Positions 38,659 through 51,164 of a stretch of 64,000 nt of DNA are shown piece by piece (positions within the stretch are counted from its first letter, which is position 1; every line of letters starts with the position of its first letter). The DNA comes from Pyruvatibacter sp. HU-CL02332 (GTDB taxonomy: Bacteria > Pseudomonadota > Alphaproteobacteria > CGMCC-115125), in NCBI RefSeq assembly GCF_040362765.1, contig NZ_BAABWK010000002.1, positions 620,001-684,000 on the forward strand, in the 5' to 3' direction. The notes below the pieces were generated by a model. The model did no database searches. It was not told where the DNA came from and saw nothing but the letters and a program-made list of their open reading frames with translations. The position numbers and the translations under genes are program-made.

Positions 38659-39389
38659 TGTGCGGCTTCGCTCTCTTCTGCAACGTCGTCGGCAGTTTGT
38701 TCTTGCGATGGTGCTTCTGCAGCAGGCAGTTGCCGTGCAATGGGTGCTTCCAGTTGAAGACCGCGCAGCATGTCTCGCGCGCGTTCGCGTGCCAATGGAG
38801 GCGCACCGGCGGCATCTGCAAGTTGCTGGTAATACTCACCGGCTGCTGTCGTGTCGTTCTCGCGAAGTGACACATAGCCAAGCAGCTCAAGCGCAGAGAA
38901 GCGCCAAGGGCTGCCGTCACCTGCAAGTGGCGTGAGCCGGATCTTCAACTCATCGGGGCTTGCGGTATCCGCCATCAACAAGGCTGCCTTCAAAGACGCC
39001 AGACCTTTGAGAATATCGTCAGCGCCGCCAGCCGAAATGGCATCGTAGGTGGCGATTGCACCTTCGGTGTCTCCGGATTCTGCCTGGAGACCTGCTGCAC
39101 GCATGCTGGCAACAGCTTCGTATCCGCCGCTGGCAGATTGTGCGATGGCGGCGAAAGCGTCAGCGGCCGCGGCTGTTTCGCCGTCTTCCACCAGTTGGCT
39201 GGCGGCCACGAACTTGCTGGCCGCGTCCTCAGCGGCAGATTGCTGGGATGCATTCCACCAGCTGATACCGGCAACAATGGCAACGACACCCACGGCGGCA
39301 GCGATCATGTAAACGCCATAGGACTTCCAAAGGTCCTCGGCACGGTCGCGGCGCAGGTCCTCTTCAACTTCACGGAAAATGTCTGACAA
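38655..39389 (-). CDS. YfgM-like TPR membrane protein
   Basis: E. coli YfgM is a Sec-translocon-associated protein with a periplasmic TPR domain. I choose the TTG start at 39389 (LSDIFREVEEDLRRDRAEDL), since that stretch is the conserved N-terminus; this gives 244 residues. One membrane segment (about 24-45, VYMIAAAVGVVAIVAGISWW) is followed by TPR-like helices. An acidic alanine-rich end completes it. Position before bamB and der supports the assignment. No upstream ribosome-binding site is obvious. Confidence 0.8.
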   Translation of the reverse strand: MSDIFREVEEDLRRDRAEDLWKSYGVYMIAAAVGVVAIVAGISWWNASQQSAAEDAASKFVAASQLVEDGETAAAADAFAAIAQSASGGYEAVASMRAAGLQAESGDTEGAIATYDAISAGGADDILKGLASLKAALLMADTASPDELKIRLTPLAGDGSPWRFSALELLGYVSLRENDTTAAGEYYQQLADAAGAPPLARERARDMLRGLQLEAPIARQLPAAEAPSQEQTADDVAEESEAAQ

Positions 39390-39527
39390 GGAAGACGGCT
39401 CTCTGGCTAGATATCGAAACAATTGGATGGATCGGGCGGCAAAGCCCTGCCTGTGACAGCACAGACACACATGTACCGGAAACTAGCCGGGCTTGCGCAG
39501 TGATACCACCCATAAAGTAGTTGAAAG

Positions 39528-39548
39528 CAAAGGCAATTAACGCCTTTG
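39528..39548 (-). terminator. Weak hairpin downstream of panB
   Basis: CAAAGGC (39528-39534) and GCCTTTG (39542-39548) form a seven-base stem with a seven-base loop, 31 bp beyond the panB stop, followed in the minus direction by CTTTC. It could end the panB transcript. Confidence 0.4.
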
Positions 39549-39578
39549 TCATCGCCCGGCGCCAAGGCCTCAACGCAG

Positions 39579-40397
39579 CTACTTCTTCATGGAGTAGGTG
39601 TGTTCCTTGGCAGGAAAATGGCGCGAGCGGACTTCTTTTGCGTATGCCTCTGCTGCGCCCTCGATGGCAGCCCCCAGAGTGGCAAATTCCTTCACGAATT
39701 TGGGCGGGCTGGGGTTGAGGCCCAGCATGTCTTCCAGCACCAGAATCTGGCCGTCACAGGCCGGGGACGCACCGATGCCGATTGTCGGTACGTCAATCTG
39801 GCCCGTAATGCGCGCAGCCAGGGGCTCTGCTATGCCCTCAAGAACGACTGAGAATGCGCCAGCTTCTGCCACTGCACGGGCGTCTTCTTCCAAAGCGGCC
39901 CACTCATCAGTGGTGCGGCCCTGGGTCTTGTACCCACCCATGGTCTGGACGCTTTGGGGTGTCAGGCCAATATGGGCCATGACCGGAATTCCGCGCTCAG
40001 ACAGGAAATGGATGGTTTCCGCCATGCGGGCCCCACCTTCGAGCTTGATGGCCGTGCAACCCGTTTCATGGATAACCCGCGACGCGTTGCGGAATGCGAT
40101 CTGAGGGCTCTCCTCATAGGTGCCAAAGGGCATGTCCACGACGACCACCGCCTGATCAGCACCGCGCATCACAGCCTTGCCGTGCAGGATCATAAGCTCG
40201 AGCGACACGCCGAGCGTGTTTTCCATCCCGTGCATGACCATGCCAAGGCTATCGCCCACCAGCAGCAGATCCACATACGGGTCCACCAGGCGTGCCGTAT
40301 GGGCGTGATACGCCGTCAGGCACACCACCGGGGTGTTGTTCTTTGAGTTCCGTATCTGCGGAACGGTCTTACGGCGAACTGTGTTTTGAACGGACAT
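39579..40397 (-). CDS. panB: 3-methyl-2-oxobutanoate hydroxymethyltransferase
   Basis: PanB makes ketopantoate from alpha-ketoisovalerate and methylene-tetrahydrofolate, for coenzyme A. The 272-residue product has the conserved blocks [41 protein letters not shown] and [20 protein letters not shown] with the metal-binding aspartates. panC is not adjacent. A 190-bp space separates it from the TPR gene. Confidence 0.96.
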   Translation of the reverse strand: MSVQNTVRRKTVPQIRNSKNNTPVVCLTAYHAHTARLVDPYVDLLLVGDSLGMVMHGMENTLGVSLELMILHGKAVMRGADQAVVVVDMPFGTYEESPQIAFRNASRVIHETGCTAIKLEGGARMAETIHFLSERGIPVMAHIGLTPQSVQTMGGYKTQGRTTDEWAALEEDARAVAEAGAFSVVLEGIAEPLAARITGQIDVPTIGIGASPACDGQILVLEDMLGLNPSPPKFVKEFATLGAAIEGAAEAYAKEVRSRHFPAKEHTYSMKK

Positions 40398-40480
40398 GGG
40401 GATGCACCTCCTGACACTCAGGCCTCAAGCCTGCTTTTGTGCGGTGCAGCACACTAGTTGTCAGAGGCCTGAATGGCAAA

Positions 40481-41314
40481 TCACCCGCCATTGCCTGTCC
40501 AACCGCTATCAACGCTGGAAGCCGGGGTTTGAGGCTCGGGGCGGTTGGACGCCAGGGCCAGATAGGAAAGGCCGAACCAGGACAGGATGCATACCAGCAG
40601 GTAAATCATCAGCAGGATATTTAGCAGCATTGAAAAAATCGCAACTGCCGGTGCCAATGGCCCGGAGAAGACGGTCAGGAATGCACCTAGAAACCCGATA
40701 ACAAAAGAGCCGACAAAAGTGACTCCCATGCTCAGGATCAGGTAGCCGAAGAGAACCCGCCATGTGTTTCCCTCGGTTCGTCCCCAGGCTCGTGCGAAGT
40801 CGATTGGCTCGTCGTCCACGATTGCCGGGAACACAAATCCTAGCCGCATCACAATCGGCAAAATGATCAGTGTGATGACAATGACCGTCACCGCCAGGTT
40901 TGGCCGTGCAAAACCAAACGTGCCGTCGGGCGCGACTTGCGGGCCTGAAAACATGTAAAGGCCCATCACCGGCAGATAGACAGCCAGCATAATCAGATAG
41001 GCCAGCAAGAACTTCTTGGTCCGATCGCCGAACCCGTGCCGTTGCGCTTCATTGGTAATGACGTATCTCAGCGCGCCAACGATAGCCGGACTTGCGAGCA
41101 CCATCGCGGCCACCCCGGCAATCATCGAGATCACAAACGCCCATGTCGGCTGCGTTGCGCCGGCCATAGCAGCGAAGCTTATCGCGATCGCCGCGAGATA
41201 CACCACACCGGCGGCGAGCATCCACGGCCACATGATCTTGAAAAACGTGCCTCGGTGTTGCCAGGGCATCTTGAGGGCAGCCAGCCAGGTAGCGCGCAGT
41301 GGAAGTTTTTGCAT
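40481..41314 (-). CDS. Multi-pass membrane protein of unknown function (paralogue A)
   Basis: I do not recognise a named family. The 277-residue product has about six membrane segments (for instance ILMIYLLVCILSWFGLSYLAL near the end) and a conserved-looking block PAIVDDEPIDFARAWGRTEGNTWRVLFGYL in the middle. The gene just upstream, 30 bp away, encodes a protein with the same plan and a comparable block (PAAALQRPDSIFLAWEVSKGSTLRLLFAW), so the pair are tandem paralogues. Their shared pattern is reminiscent of glycerophosphodiester-phosphodiesterase membrane domains, but that is only a guess. Confidence 0.75.
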   Translation of the reverse strand: MQKLPLRATWLAALKMPWQHRGTFFKIMWPWMLAAGVVYLAAIAISFAAMAGATQPTWAFVISMIAGVAAMVLASPAIVGALRYVITNEAQRHGFGDRTKKFLLAYLIMLAVYLPVMGLYMFSGPQVAPDGTFGFARPNLAVTVIVITLIILPIVMRLGFVFPAIVDDEPIDFARAWGRTEGNTWRVLFGYLILSMGVTFVGSFVIGFLGAFLTVFSGPLAPAVAIFSMLLNILLMIYLLVCILSWFGLSYLALASNRPEPQTPASSVDSGWTGNGG

Positions 41315-41344
41315 GGTTCTGGTCCTTACGGCTGAGAGGTCAGG

Positions 41345-42226
41345 TTAATCGGCAGCGTCGGCTTTGATTTGTGGCGATGATTTTCCGTTCGGCAGGAGGG
41401 CGATCAGCGAGTAGGTCAAGAATGCGGCGCCAACCACTGTGAGGAAGTAGTTCGAAAGAACATTTGCGATGAGCCAACCCGCACTCATTGCCCCTACAAA
41501 TCCACCACCGGCGCCGTCACCTGCCCCACCGGCCTGCTCCGGGTTCTGCATCAGGGCCTCAGAGCCGCCTACAACAAACCCAATGACCAGACTGATGACG
41601 ATCACCAGAAAAAAGTACAGGAGCCAGGCAAACAGCAACCGCAGGGTGCTGCCCTTGGAGACCTCCCACGCCAGGAAAATCGAATCCGGTCGTTGGAGCG
41701 CTGCTGCAGGCAGGGCCAGGAACAACCGCGAACCAATCACGATGCCCACCAAGGCGAAGACAGCAACTGCGACGCCCGTTCCAAGGTCCAGGCTGGTCGC
41801 GTCCATCTCGAAGCCTTTATCAAACCCGACAAAGGCCCAGACAAAAAAGTAGCAAAGCAGCATATAGGCGAGACCGATCAGGAGAAGCCCGATCACAATC
41901 AGGAAATATCTGACAACCGGCCACGCCAACCGCCATTTGTGATCGACGTCGGCCACGACGCGGTGTGTGAGCACGGCTGTCGATGTGAAGATGAGATAGA
42001 CAAGGACCAGCACGCCAAACAGGGTATACCCGCTGGTTCCTTCGACTGGCACCATCTCTTCGGTGCCCAAAAATGCGCCCGGCGGTGCAACCAGTGAAAA
42101 GAGGCTGAGGCCTATGGCTGCCGATACGATGTAGAAAGGCAGCAAAGGCCACGCGAATTTGAACGGCGCAGCGAACGCCTGTCCCAGCACATCAAAAACC
42201 GGAAGCTTGACCATAATTCCCCCCAT
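41345..42226 (-). CDS. Multi-pass membrane protein of unknown function (paralogue B)
   Basis: This 293-residue membrane protein has about six hydrophobic segments and a glycine-rich loop NPEQAGGAGDGAGGGF (about residue 235) before the last helices. It shares its plan and the middle block (residues around PAAALQRPDSIF) with the next gene. The start may be MVKLPVFDVLGQAF, four codons after the first ATG, which matches the start of the paralogue better (MQKLPLRATWL). It probably forms a two-gene operon with that paralogue. No function can be given. Confidence 0.75.
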   Translation of the reverse strand: MGGIMVKLPVFDVLGQAFAAPFKFAWPLLPFYIVSAAIGLSLFSLVAPPGAFLGTEEMVPVEGTSGYTLFGVLVLVYLIFTSTAVLTHRVVADVDHKWRLAWPVVRYFLIVIGLLLIGLAYMLLCYFFVWAFVGFDKGFEMDATSLDLGTGVAVAVFALVGIVIGSRLFLALPAAALQRPDSIFLAWEVSKGSTLRLLFAWLLYFFLVIVISLVIGFVVGGSEALMQNPEQAGGAGDGAGGGFVGAMSAGWLIANVLSNYFLTVVGAAFLTYSLIALLPNGKSSPQIKADAAD

Positions 42227-42308
42227 TGGCCGCCCAACCCTAGATTGAGGTTGGTTTAGTCAGCTTGGCTGACCCGGGGGAGAGGTTCAAGGGATAATGG
42301 TGCTGGCG

Positions 42309-43013
42309 TCAGTTCTGGTTGCTGCCGTAGGCCCAGGCTTTTTCTTCGATGTCCTTGTTGTCGGGTGCAAGTTCATAGGCACGGACGAAATCGTCTCTTG
42401 CGAAACTCTTTTGGCCGAGCGCCTCAAAAATCCGTCCACGGACGTAATAGGCGGCGGCATAGTCAGGGTTGAAAGCCAAAGCCTTGTTGGCGTCGTTTAT
42501 GGCAGCATCCAACTGTGCCATCTCAAGGAAGGCATTGGCGCGGGTGGTGTAGATGTCACCGCTCTCAGGAGACAGCTCCAGCGCCTTGGTGTAGTCTTCA
42601 ATGGCTTCGTCCAACTGGCCCGTAAGCTTGTACGCCACGCCGCGATTGACGTGGGCTGTCACCATGTCGGCTTCGGGCAGGTCGCCCGCTTCAAGAGCGC
42701 GGGTGCAGTGGATGATGGCCTGTTCAGGGGTGCCATCGCCAAAGAACTGCGCGTGGCACAGTTCATTTTCAACGATCGCATCAATGTCATCACCGACCGC
42801 AGTCTCTTCTACTGGGGCGGCCTGCGTTGTAGTTGCCTCAACCGCTGTTCCCTCTTCCGCCACGTCAAGCGGCGGCGGTGTCATCTCAACGTCTTCCTGG
42901 CTCAAAACCTCCACCGCGGGAGATGCTGTCTGAGCCAAGACTGCAGAAGCGGTAAAGGTCATCGCTAAAGCTAAAATGCCCGTGATGAGCGTCTTCAGGG
43001 TTTTGATACGCAC
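42309..43013 (-). CDS. Exported TPR-repeat protein
   Basis: This 234-residue protein has a clear signal peptide (LITGILALAMTFTASAVLAQ, cleavage near AQT), an acidic/proline-rich spacer (about 30-75), and about three TPR units such as VTAHVNRGVAYKLTGQLDEA, DIYTTRANAFLEMAQLDAA and AAAYYVRGRIFEALGQKS. This is an NlpI-like or generic scaffold plan; no specific role is evident. It is preceded and followed by unrelated minus-strand genes with gaps near 90 bp. Confidence 0.85.
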   Translation of the reverse strand: MRIKTLKTLITGILALAMTFTASAVLAQTASPAVEVLSQEDVEMTPPPLDVAEEGTAVEATTTQAAPVEETAVGDDIDAIVENELCHAQFFGDGTPEQAIIHCTRALEAGDLPEADMVTAHVNRGVAYKLTGQLDEAIEDYTKALELSPESGDIYTTRANAFLEMAQLDAAINDANKALAFNPDYAAAYYVRGRIFEALGQKSFARDDFVRAYELAPDNKDIEEKAWAYGSNQN

Positions 43014-43103
43014 TGATTTACTTCCTGATCCTTCGTGGCCTCACAAGGCCAACCCAACTTGCTTTATCGCACAGCCCATGGGCGCGTGGGTAGTACAACA
43101 CCA

Positions 43104-43652
43104 CTACCACGCCCCCAATGGCTGGCAGTCTTCCACCAGCAAGGCATCTTCGCTATTGGGGATATAAACCTGAACAGCTGCATTGGTGCCGTATTGCTGG
43201 GTCTCACATTGGGCGCTTTGAGTTGTTCCTACGGCAAAGTAAGTGCCCGGCTTGATCCGACACATAACCACCGCGTCAAGCTTACTCCACTCGGGACAGA
43301 TCGCATTTGCTTCACGGTAGCTGGCTTTTTCGCCTGCCGGCTTCTCAAAGCTCCACCACCGTCCAAACTTGGAGTGACGTGATGCTGTGTCGTAGGCGCG
43401 GTACACTTCGATAGTGCTGTCTGGATAGAAGACCTTGCTGTTGCACATTCCTCCGGCCCCCGGCTCACCCTCCGCCATGTTACGGACTGTATTTGCCCGA
43501 TGGCCTTTAGGAATCTCCACGGCACCATCCAACACAACCGGTGCATCTGCCGCACAAGCCGTGACTGCAAGGCTGACTTCGCGAAGAGGCGCTTGATTTG
43601 CACATCCGGCAATGAACAGCAGAGCCAATAAGGTCAGAGATTTCTTGTGCAT
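43104..43652 (-). CDS. Putative lipoprotein of unknown function
   Basis: The start MHKKSLTLLALLFIAGCANQ gives a 182-residue protein with a standard lipobox FIAGC (cysteine at residue 17). Six or more further cysteines (in TACAADA, GGMCNSK, AICPEW, VMCRIK, AQCET and VEDCQP) suggest disulfides in a periplasmic domain. I do not recognise the family. It lies 59 bp downstream of guaA on the same strand, possibly read from the guaA transcript. A bulged inverted repeat rich in GC overlaps its stop at 43081-43117. Confidence 0.75.
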   Translation of the reverse strand: MHKKSLTLLALLFIAGCANQAPLREVSLAVTACAADAPVVLDGAVEIPKGHRANTVRNMAEGEPGAGGMCNSKVFYPDSTIEVYRAYDTASRHSKFGRWWSFEKPAGEKASYREANAICPEWSKLDAVVMCRIKPGTYFAVGTTQSAQCETQQYGTNAAVQVYIPNSEDALLVEDCQPLGAW

Positions 43653-43711
43653 GATCTGATCCTCAAAGGCCAAAACTTGTCCCTTCCGGCAGCCGCCAAA
43701 CTTCCGTGGGA

Positions 43712-45295
43712 TCATTCCCACTCAATCGTGCCCGGAGGCTTTGAAGTGATATCGTACACCACCCGGTTGATGCCGCGAACCTCATTGATAATGCGCGTTG
43801 CGGTGCGGCCCAGGAACTCATGACTGAAGTCATAGTAATCAGCCGTCATGCCGTCTGTTGAGGTCACCGCACGCAGGGCGCAGACGAACTCGTAAGAGCG
43901 TTCATCGCCCATGACGCCGACGGTCTTGACCGGGAGCAGCACAGCGAAAGCCTGCCAGATGTCATCATAGAGGCCCGCATTGCGGATTTCTTCGAGGTAG
44001 ATCTTGTCTGCCTTGCGCAGGATGTCGAGACGGTCCCCCGTGATCTCACCGGGGATGCGGATAGCAAGGCCTGGTCCAGGAAACGGGTGCCGCCCAACAA
44101 AAGGTTCTGGCAGGCCCAGCTCACGGCCCAGCACGCGAACTTCATCCTTGAAGAGTTCACGTAGCGGCTCAACAAGCTTCATGTTCATGCGCTCGGGCAG
44201 GCCACCCACATTGTGGTGTGACTTAATGGTGACGGACGGTCCGCCTGCGAACGACACGCTTTCGATCACATCGGGGTAGAGCGTGCCTTGGGCGAGGAAA
44301 TCAGCGCCGCCGACTTTCTTGGCTTCATCGTCAAAGACGTCAATGAAGGTGGCGCCAATGATCTTGCGCTTGCGCTCGGGGTCTGTGACGCCTTCCAGCT
44401 TATCGAGGAAGAGCTTTTGCGCATCCACATGCACGAGCTTGATGTTGTAGTGATCGCGGAAGAGCGTCACGACTTCTTCCGCTTCGCCCATGCGCATCAT
44501 GCCGGTATCAACGAAAACACAGGTGAGTTGCTCGCCGATGGCTTCGTGCAGCAATACGGCGACCACGGATGAATCGACACCGCCAGACAAGCCGCAGATG
44601 ACCCTGCCCTCGCCCACCTGCTCACGCACGCGCTGGATTTCCGTCTCGCGGAACGCAGCCATGGACCAGTTGCCACCGCAGCCGGCGATCTTGTGGGTGA
44701 AGTTTTCAAGAAGCTTTGCCCCACGCAGTGTGTGCACCACCTCGGGGTGGAACTGGACGCCGTAGAAGTGGCGGCTTTCGTCGGCGATGGCAGCGAAGGG
44801 CGCGTTGTCGCTTGTCCCAATGACCTTGAAGCCATCTGGAATTTCAATCACGCGGTCGCCGTGGCTCATCCAGACCTGGTCGCTTTCGCCGGTGTCCCAG
44901 ACGCCGTCAAAGAGCGGGGACGTTTCGGAAGCCGTGAGTTCTGCCCTGCCGAACTCGCGCTCGTCTGCGGTCTCAACGCGGCCGCCGAGCTGCGCCACCA
45001 TGGTCTGCTGCCCGTAGCAGATGCCAAGAACCGGAATACCAAGATCAAAGACGCGTTCTGGCGCGCGGGGTGTTCCCATGCCGGTGACGCTGGCTGGGCC
45101 GCCCGACAGGATGATCGCCTTGGGCGCCAGCCGGTCGATCGCTTCGTCCGCCTTGTTGTAGGGCACAATCTCCGAGTAAACGCCGGCCTCACGCACGCGC
45201 CGGGCGATCAGCTGAGTGACCTGACTGCCGAAGTCGATGATCAGGACCCGGTCGTCTGCGCCTGCGGGAATGTCTAAATCGGATGGTTGCGTCAT
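43712..45295 (-). CDS. guaA: GMP synthase (glutamine-hydrolysing)
   Basis: GuaA aminates XMP to GMP. The 527-residue protein has a class I glutamine amidotransferase domain (nucleophile in [10 protein letters not shown]; histidine in [11 protein letters not shown]), an ATP-pyrophosphatase domain with [12 protein letters not shown], and the C-terminal dimer domain ending KPPGTIEWE. It is the last of the guaB-rsmB-guaA run, 15 bp after the methylase. Normal length. Confidence 0.98.
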   Translation of the reverse strand: MTQPSDLDIPAGADDRVLIIDFGSQVTQLIARRVREAGVYSEIVPYNKADEAIDRLAPKAIILSGGPASVTGMGTPRAPERVFDLGIPVLGICYGQQTMVAQLGGRVETADEREFGRAELTASETSPLFDGVWDTGESDQVWMSHGDRVIEIPDGFKVIGTSDNAPFAAIADESRHFYGVQFHPEVVHTLRGAKLLENFTHKIAGCGGNWSMAAFRETEIQRVREQVGEGRVICGLSGGVDSSVVAVLLHEAIGEQLTCVFVDTGMMRMGEAEEVVTLFRDHYNIKLVHVDAQKLFLDKLEGVTDPERKRKIIGATFIDVFDDEAKKVGGADFLAQGTLYPDVIESVSFAGGPSVTIKSHHNVGGLPERMNMKLVEPLRELFKDEVRVLGRELGLPEPFVGRHPFPGPGLAIRIPGEITGDRLDILRKADKIYLEEIRNAGLYDDIWQAFAVLLPVKTVGVMGDERSYEFVCALRAVTSTDGMTADYYDFSHEFLGRTATRIINEVRGINRVVYDITSKPPGTIEWE

Positions 45296-45310
45296 ATCAG
45301 GCTCGTCAGG

Positions 45311-48057
<2,747 letters not shown>

Positions 48058-48216
48058 TCAAGGCTGCCGGGTGGCAGGTAGTACGCAGGGTCTCGTTGTT
48101 GGCGGGGGTAATTACCATGATGCTGGCCAACAGCAAACCGTTTTGCGCTGCACAAACGCAAACAAGCCATGCGCGAGCCATCAAAGTGGCGTGAAAGGCG
48201 CGATTGGGCCGGAAAA

Positions 48217-48957
48217 TCAGGCGTCGTCCGCATCCTTGGAGGTCGCGGTGCCCCTGAAGCCGGTGGCAAGGACGTACATTTCTGCCGAATCGGAGCGGCT
48301 TGCCTTGGGTTTGACGTGGCGAACGACCTTGAAATTGGTCTTGAGCGTCATCATCAGGTCCCGCTCTGCGCCCCCCTGCAGCACTTTGGCCAGGAAACTG
48401 CCGCCGGGTTTCAGCACTTCCATCGCGAAATCCAGCGCCAGCTCACACAGGCTCATGATGCGCAGATGGTCCGTCGGCTTATGGCCGGTGGCGGACGCTG
48501 CCATATCGGACAGCACAACGTCAGCAGGACCGCCCATCTGGCGCTTGAGTTCATCCGGCGCCTCGTCGGCCATGAAATCCATTTCAAGCAGCGTTGACCC
48601 GGCGATGGGTTCAATCGGCAAAAGATCGATCCCGACGACCTCCCCGCCGCGTCCGTTGGCAGCACCTGTGCGTTTCACGGCAATCTGCGTCCAGCCGCCC
48701 GGCGCTGCACCAAGATCAAGAACCCGGTATCCAGGTTTGAGCAGATGGTACTTGTCGTCGATTTCGATGAGCTTGTAGGTCGCACGGCTGCGGAAACCGT
48801 CCCGACGGGCAGCGGCCACGTATGGATCATTGAGCTGGCGCTGCAGCCACAATGTGGACGAGTTCTTGCGACCGCGTGCGGTTTTCACGCGCTGCTTGAG
48901 TTCGCGCGAGCTGGCCATGCTGCCAGAGTTGCCGCCGCTTTTGTTTTTCCGGGCCAT
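48217..48957 (-). CDS. rlmE: 23S rRNA (uridine2552-2'-O)-methyltransferase
   Basis: RlmE (FtsJ/RrmJ) methylates U2552 in the A loop of 23S rRNA. The 246-residue product has an N-terminal basic stretch, SRATYKLIEIDDKYHLLKPG with the catalytic lysine, SAM site LDLGAAPGGWTQIA, VVGIDLLPIEP and the catalytic aspartate in VVLSDMAASATG. It is longer than E. coli RlmE (209) because of basic additions at the N-terminus and a tail after VLATGFR. It follows ppx by 15 bp. Confidence 0.95.
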   Translation of the reverse strand: MARKNKSGGNSGSMASSRELKQRVKTARGRKNSSTLWLQRQLNDPYVAAARRDGFRSRATYKLIEIDDKYHLLKPGYRVLDLGAAPGGWTQIAVKRTGAANGRGGEVVGIDLLPIEPIAGSTLLEMDFMADEAPDELKRQMGGPADVVLSDMAASATGHKPTDHLRIMSLCELALDFAMEVLKPGGSFLAKVLQGGAERDLMMTLKTNFKVVRHVKPKASRSDSAEMYVLATGFRGTATSKDADDA

Positions 48958-48972
48958 TCGATCAACTACTGC

Positions 48973-50295
48973 TTACTTGTTTGCGGGCTTGGCACCCGGT
49001 GGACGGCGGTTACGGCCGCCTCTGCGACGACGGCGTTTGCGCTTCTGATTGCGGCGTTCCTCGCGCATCAGCGTAATGAGGATGCCCTCACGCAACCCCC
49101 GATCCGCCACGCGCAGGCGCTCACATGGCCACGAGGTCTGTATGGCTTCAAGGATGGCACACCCGGCCAAAACCAGATCTGCGCGCTCCTTGCCTATGCA
49201 TGGCACGCTGGCCCGCTCATCAAAGTTCATGATGCTCAGGCCGTCTGTTACAGCGGCAACATCAGCAAAGTCCACCCAGATGCCATCCACTTTCGAGCGG
49301 TCATACCGCTTGAGCCCCAAATGAATGCCGGCGATGGTCGTAACTGTCCCGGACGTTCCAAGCAGATGAATGTCGCCATTGGCCACAGCCTGTGACAGCT
49401 CGGTATCCAGCTCATCGGACCATGGCCGGTCATCCAGCAGGGCTTTGACCTCACTGACCATAGCCTCGTAGCCGGACCGATTGACGGTGCGGCCATCATA
49501 TCTGTCTGCAAGGGTCACCACCCCGACCGGGAGGGAGGCCCAGGCCAGCAATTCAGGCTCACCGTTTGCGTTCTTGTCCGACAGATCAAGCCATACGAGT
49601 TCGGTCGATCCGCCGCCAATATCGAAGACCAAAGCCCGCTTTGCCTTGCGGTCCAGCAATGGCGCGCAGCCCAGGACGGCCAGACGGGCTTCGTCCTCAG
49701 GGCTCAGCACTTCCAGCTCAAGCCCTGTTTCGCGGGCCACGCGCTCCATGAAGACATCCGCGTTGTCCGCATGGCGGCACGCCTGGGTGGTCACCACACG
49801 GGCACTGACCACATTGCGGCGGCGCATTTTGGACGCACAGATGCGCAGAGCTGAGATGGCGCGGTCCATGGCACCCTCAGTGAGCATGTTGTGGGTGCCC
49901 AGCCCCTCCCCCAGTCGCACGATGCGCGAAAACGCATCGACCACCTCAAACCCTGAGCTTGAGGGCTTGGCAATCAGGAGACGGCAATTGTTGGTACCAA
50001 GATCAATGGCCGCGTGACATCGCTGCTGCGCGCCGCGGTTTTTGCCGCGACGGGGCCGGTTCTTGTTGCGTGGTTTGTCTGACTTATCTGAGTGGGCTGA
50101 AGACACGTTGCCGCTACCGTCGGGCTGGCGCACCCTCGGTGTCACTTCGCCGTCCGGCAAAGAGTGCTGCTTTTCCACACGTGTGGCGCCAGGCACTCCG
50201 GCGTCAGTCCGGGCGCGTTGCCCGGTGTCGCCAGGGGAAGCCGGGGCCACCCGCACGGTCTCGTGCGAGTCGTCCACCCGTCCCACTCCTCGCAC
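48973..50295 (-). CDS. Ppx/GppA family exopolyphosphatase / pppGpp phosphatase
   Basis: This belongs to the actin-fold phosphatases that act on polyphosphate or pppGpp. The N-terminal 90 residues are polar and not conserved; the domain starts AAIDLGTNNCRLLIA (about residue 94). Motifs RIVRLGEGLG, TTQACRHADNADVF, FDIGGGSTELVWL and LGTSGTVTTIAG are clear. The C-terminus is a long basic tail (RNQKRKRRRRRGGRNRR). The start is uncertain because of the extra N-terminal region. It forms a unit with rlmE, a common pair in Alphaproteobacteria. Confidence 0.93.
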   Translation of the reverse strand: MRGVGRVDDSHETVRVAPASPGDTGQRARTDAGVPGATRVEKQHSLPDGEVTPRVRQPDGSGNVSSAHSDKSDKPRNKNRPRRGKNRGAQQRCHAAIDLGTNNCRLLIAKPSSSGFEVVDAFSRIVRLGEGLGTHNMLTEGAMDRAISALRICASKMRRRNVVSARVVTTQACRHADNADVFMERVARETGLELEVLSPEDEARLAVLGCAPLLDRKAKRALVFDIGGGSTELVWLDLSDKNANGEPELLAWASLPVGVVTLADRYDGRTVNRSGYEAMVSEVKALLDDRPWSDELDTELSQAVANGDIHLLGTSGTVTTIAGIHLGLKRYDRSKVDGIWVDFADVAAVTDGLSIMNFDERASVPCIGKERADLVLAGCAILEAIQTSWPCERLRVADRGLREGILITLMREERRNQKRKRRRRRGGRNRRPPGAKPANK

Positions 50296-50440
50296 TGCTA
50301 CGCCCTAAACAAGCTGGATGCAGCGCGGATTTATGTTGAACTTGGCAAAAGCCTAGCACCCCTCATGGCTGCAAGCCAGAGGGCCGTACAACCGATGAGA
50401 CATCAACATGACGGATGTGGTTCGACGGGTGCGGATTGGC

Positions 50441-50986
50441 CTAGTCGGCCATCATTGAATCGATTTCGTTCTGGGTCAGCGGACCTGCACCACGCCTGTC
50501 GCCACCATCGAAGGACGATTTGCGGTGACGGCGGTCCGGGCCAACGAAGCCTTCTGCCACCACAAAATTGCGAGGGGCATAAATCGATGCTTCGATCTTC
50601 TTGCGCAGTTCCGTGGCTGAGAACGGCTTGGTCACATACACGTTTGACCCATTGTCGCGTGCAAGCTCCACGGATTCACGAGATGGCAGAGACGCCATGC
50701 AGACCACGCCGGTCTCAGGAGACTGGCAGCCTGTATCGCGGCGGATGTATTTGAGCAGCTTGGGGCCTATGCCCTCTTCAGGACGCCAGTCGATCAGGAC
50801 GCAGTCCGTGGGTGCAAACGCCATGCGGGCGATTGCTTTTTCCTCATCGGGGAACATATCGAAGGTGCGCGGCTCAAACGACTTGACGAGCTGGGTGAGG
50901 ATCGAGCGCAAATAGGACGATTCCTCAACCATCACTATGTGACACTTGGACAAGTCACGCTTGGCGTGCGCTGACATATCTGACAT
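50441..50986 (-). CDS. Single-domain response regulator with C-terminal extension
   Basis: This is a CheY-like receiver. I choose the start MSDMSAHAKRDLS at 50986 because GGGAGATGG stands just upstream; this gives 181 residues. The acidic pocket is E21-E22, the phosphorylated aspartate D66 in VLIDWRPEEG, the switch serine near residue 99 and the lysine K120 in VTKPFSA. A 50-residue tail with VGPDRRHRKSSFDGGDRRG follows, a pattern seen in a family of alphaproteobacterial receivers. No kinase is adjacent; the nearest is the hybrid kinase at 57.9 kb. Confidence 0.87.
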   Translation of the reverse strand: MSDMSAHAKRDLSKCHIVMVEESSYLRSILTQLVKSFEPRTFDMFPDEEKAIARMAFAPTDCVLIDWRPEEGIGPKLLKYIRRDTGCQSPETGVVCMASLPSRESVELARDNGSNVYVTKPFSATELRKKIEASIYAPRNFVVAEGFVGPDRRHRKSSFDGGDRRGAGPLTQNEIDSMMAD

Positions 50987-51164
50987 TTGACCATCTCCCG
51001 CCCGACCGTGATGCCCTGCTCTCACCATTCGTGACAGCGGACAATCGTTAAGGAGTATCGCTTTCGACGGGTAAATGTGGCCTTAACCAGCAGGTGTTAA
51101 TCCATAAGACGAGAAAGAGGTTTGACAGGCGACAAGCCTTCAAGGTAAACCGCCGCTTCCTCGT

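Noticed and set aside
38655-39470. Longer upstream start for the YfgM-like TPR gene
   Set aside because: The extra 27 residues are cysteine/arginine-rich and not conserved; the TTG start directly before SDIFREVEEDL fits the family.
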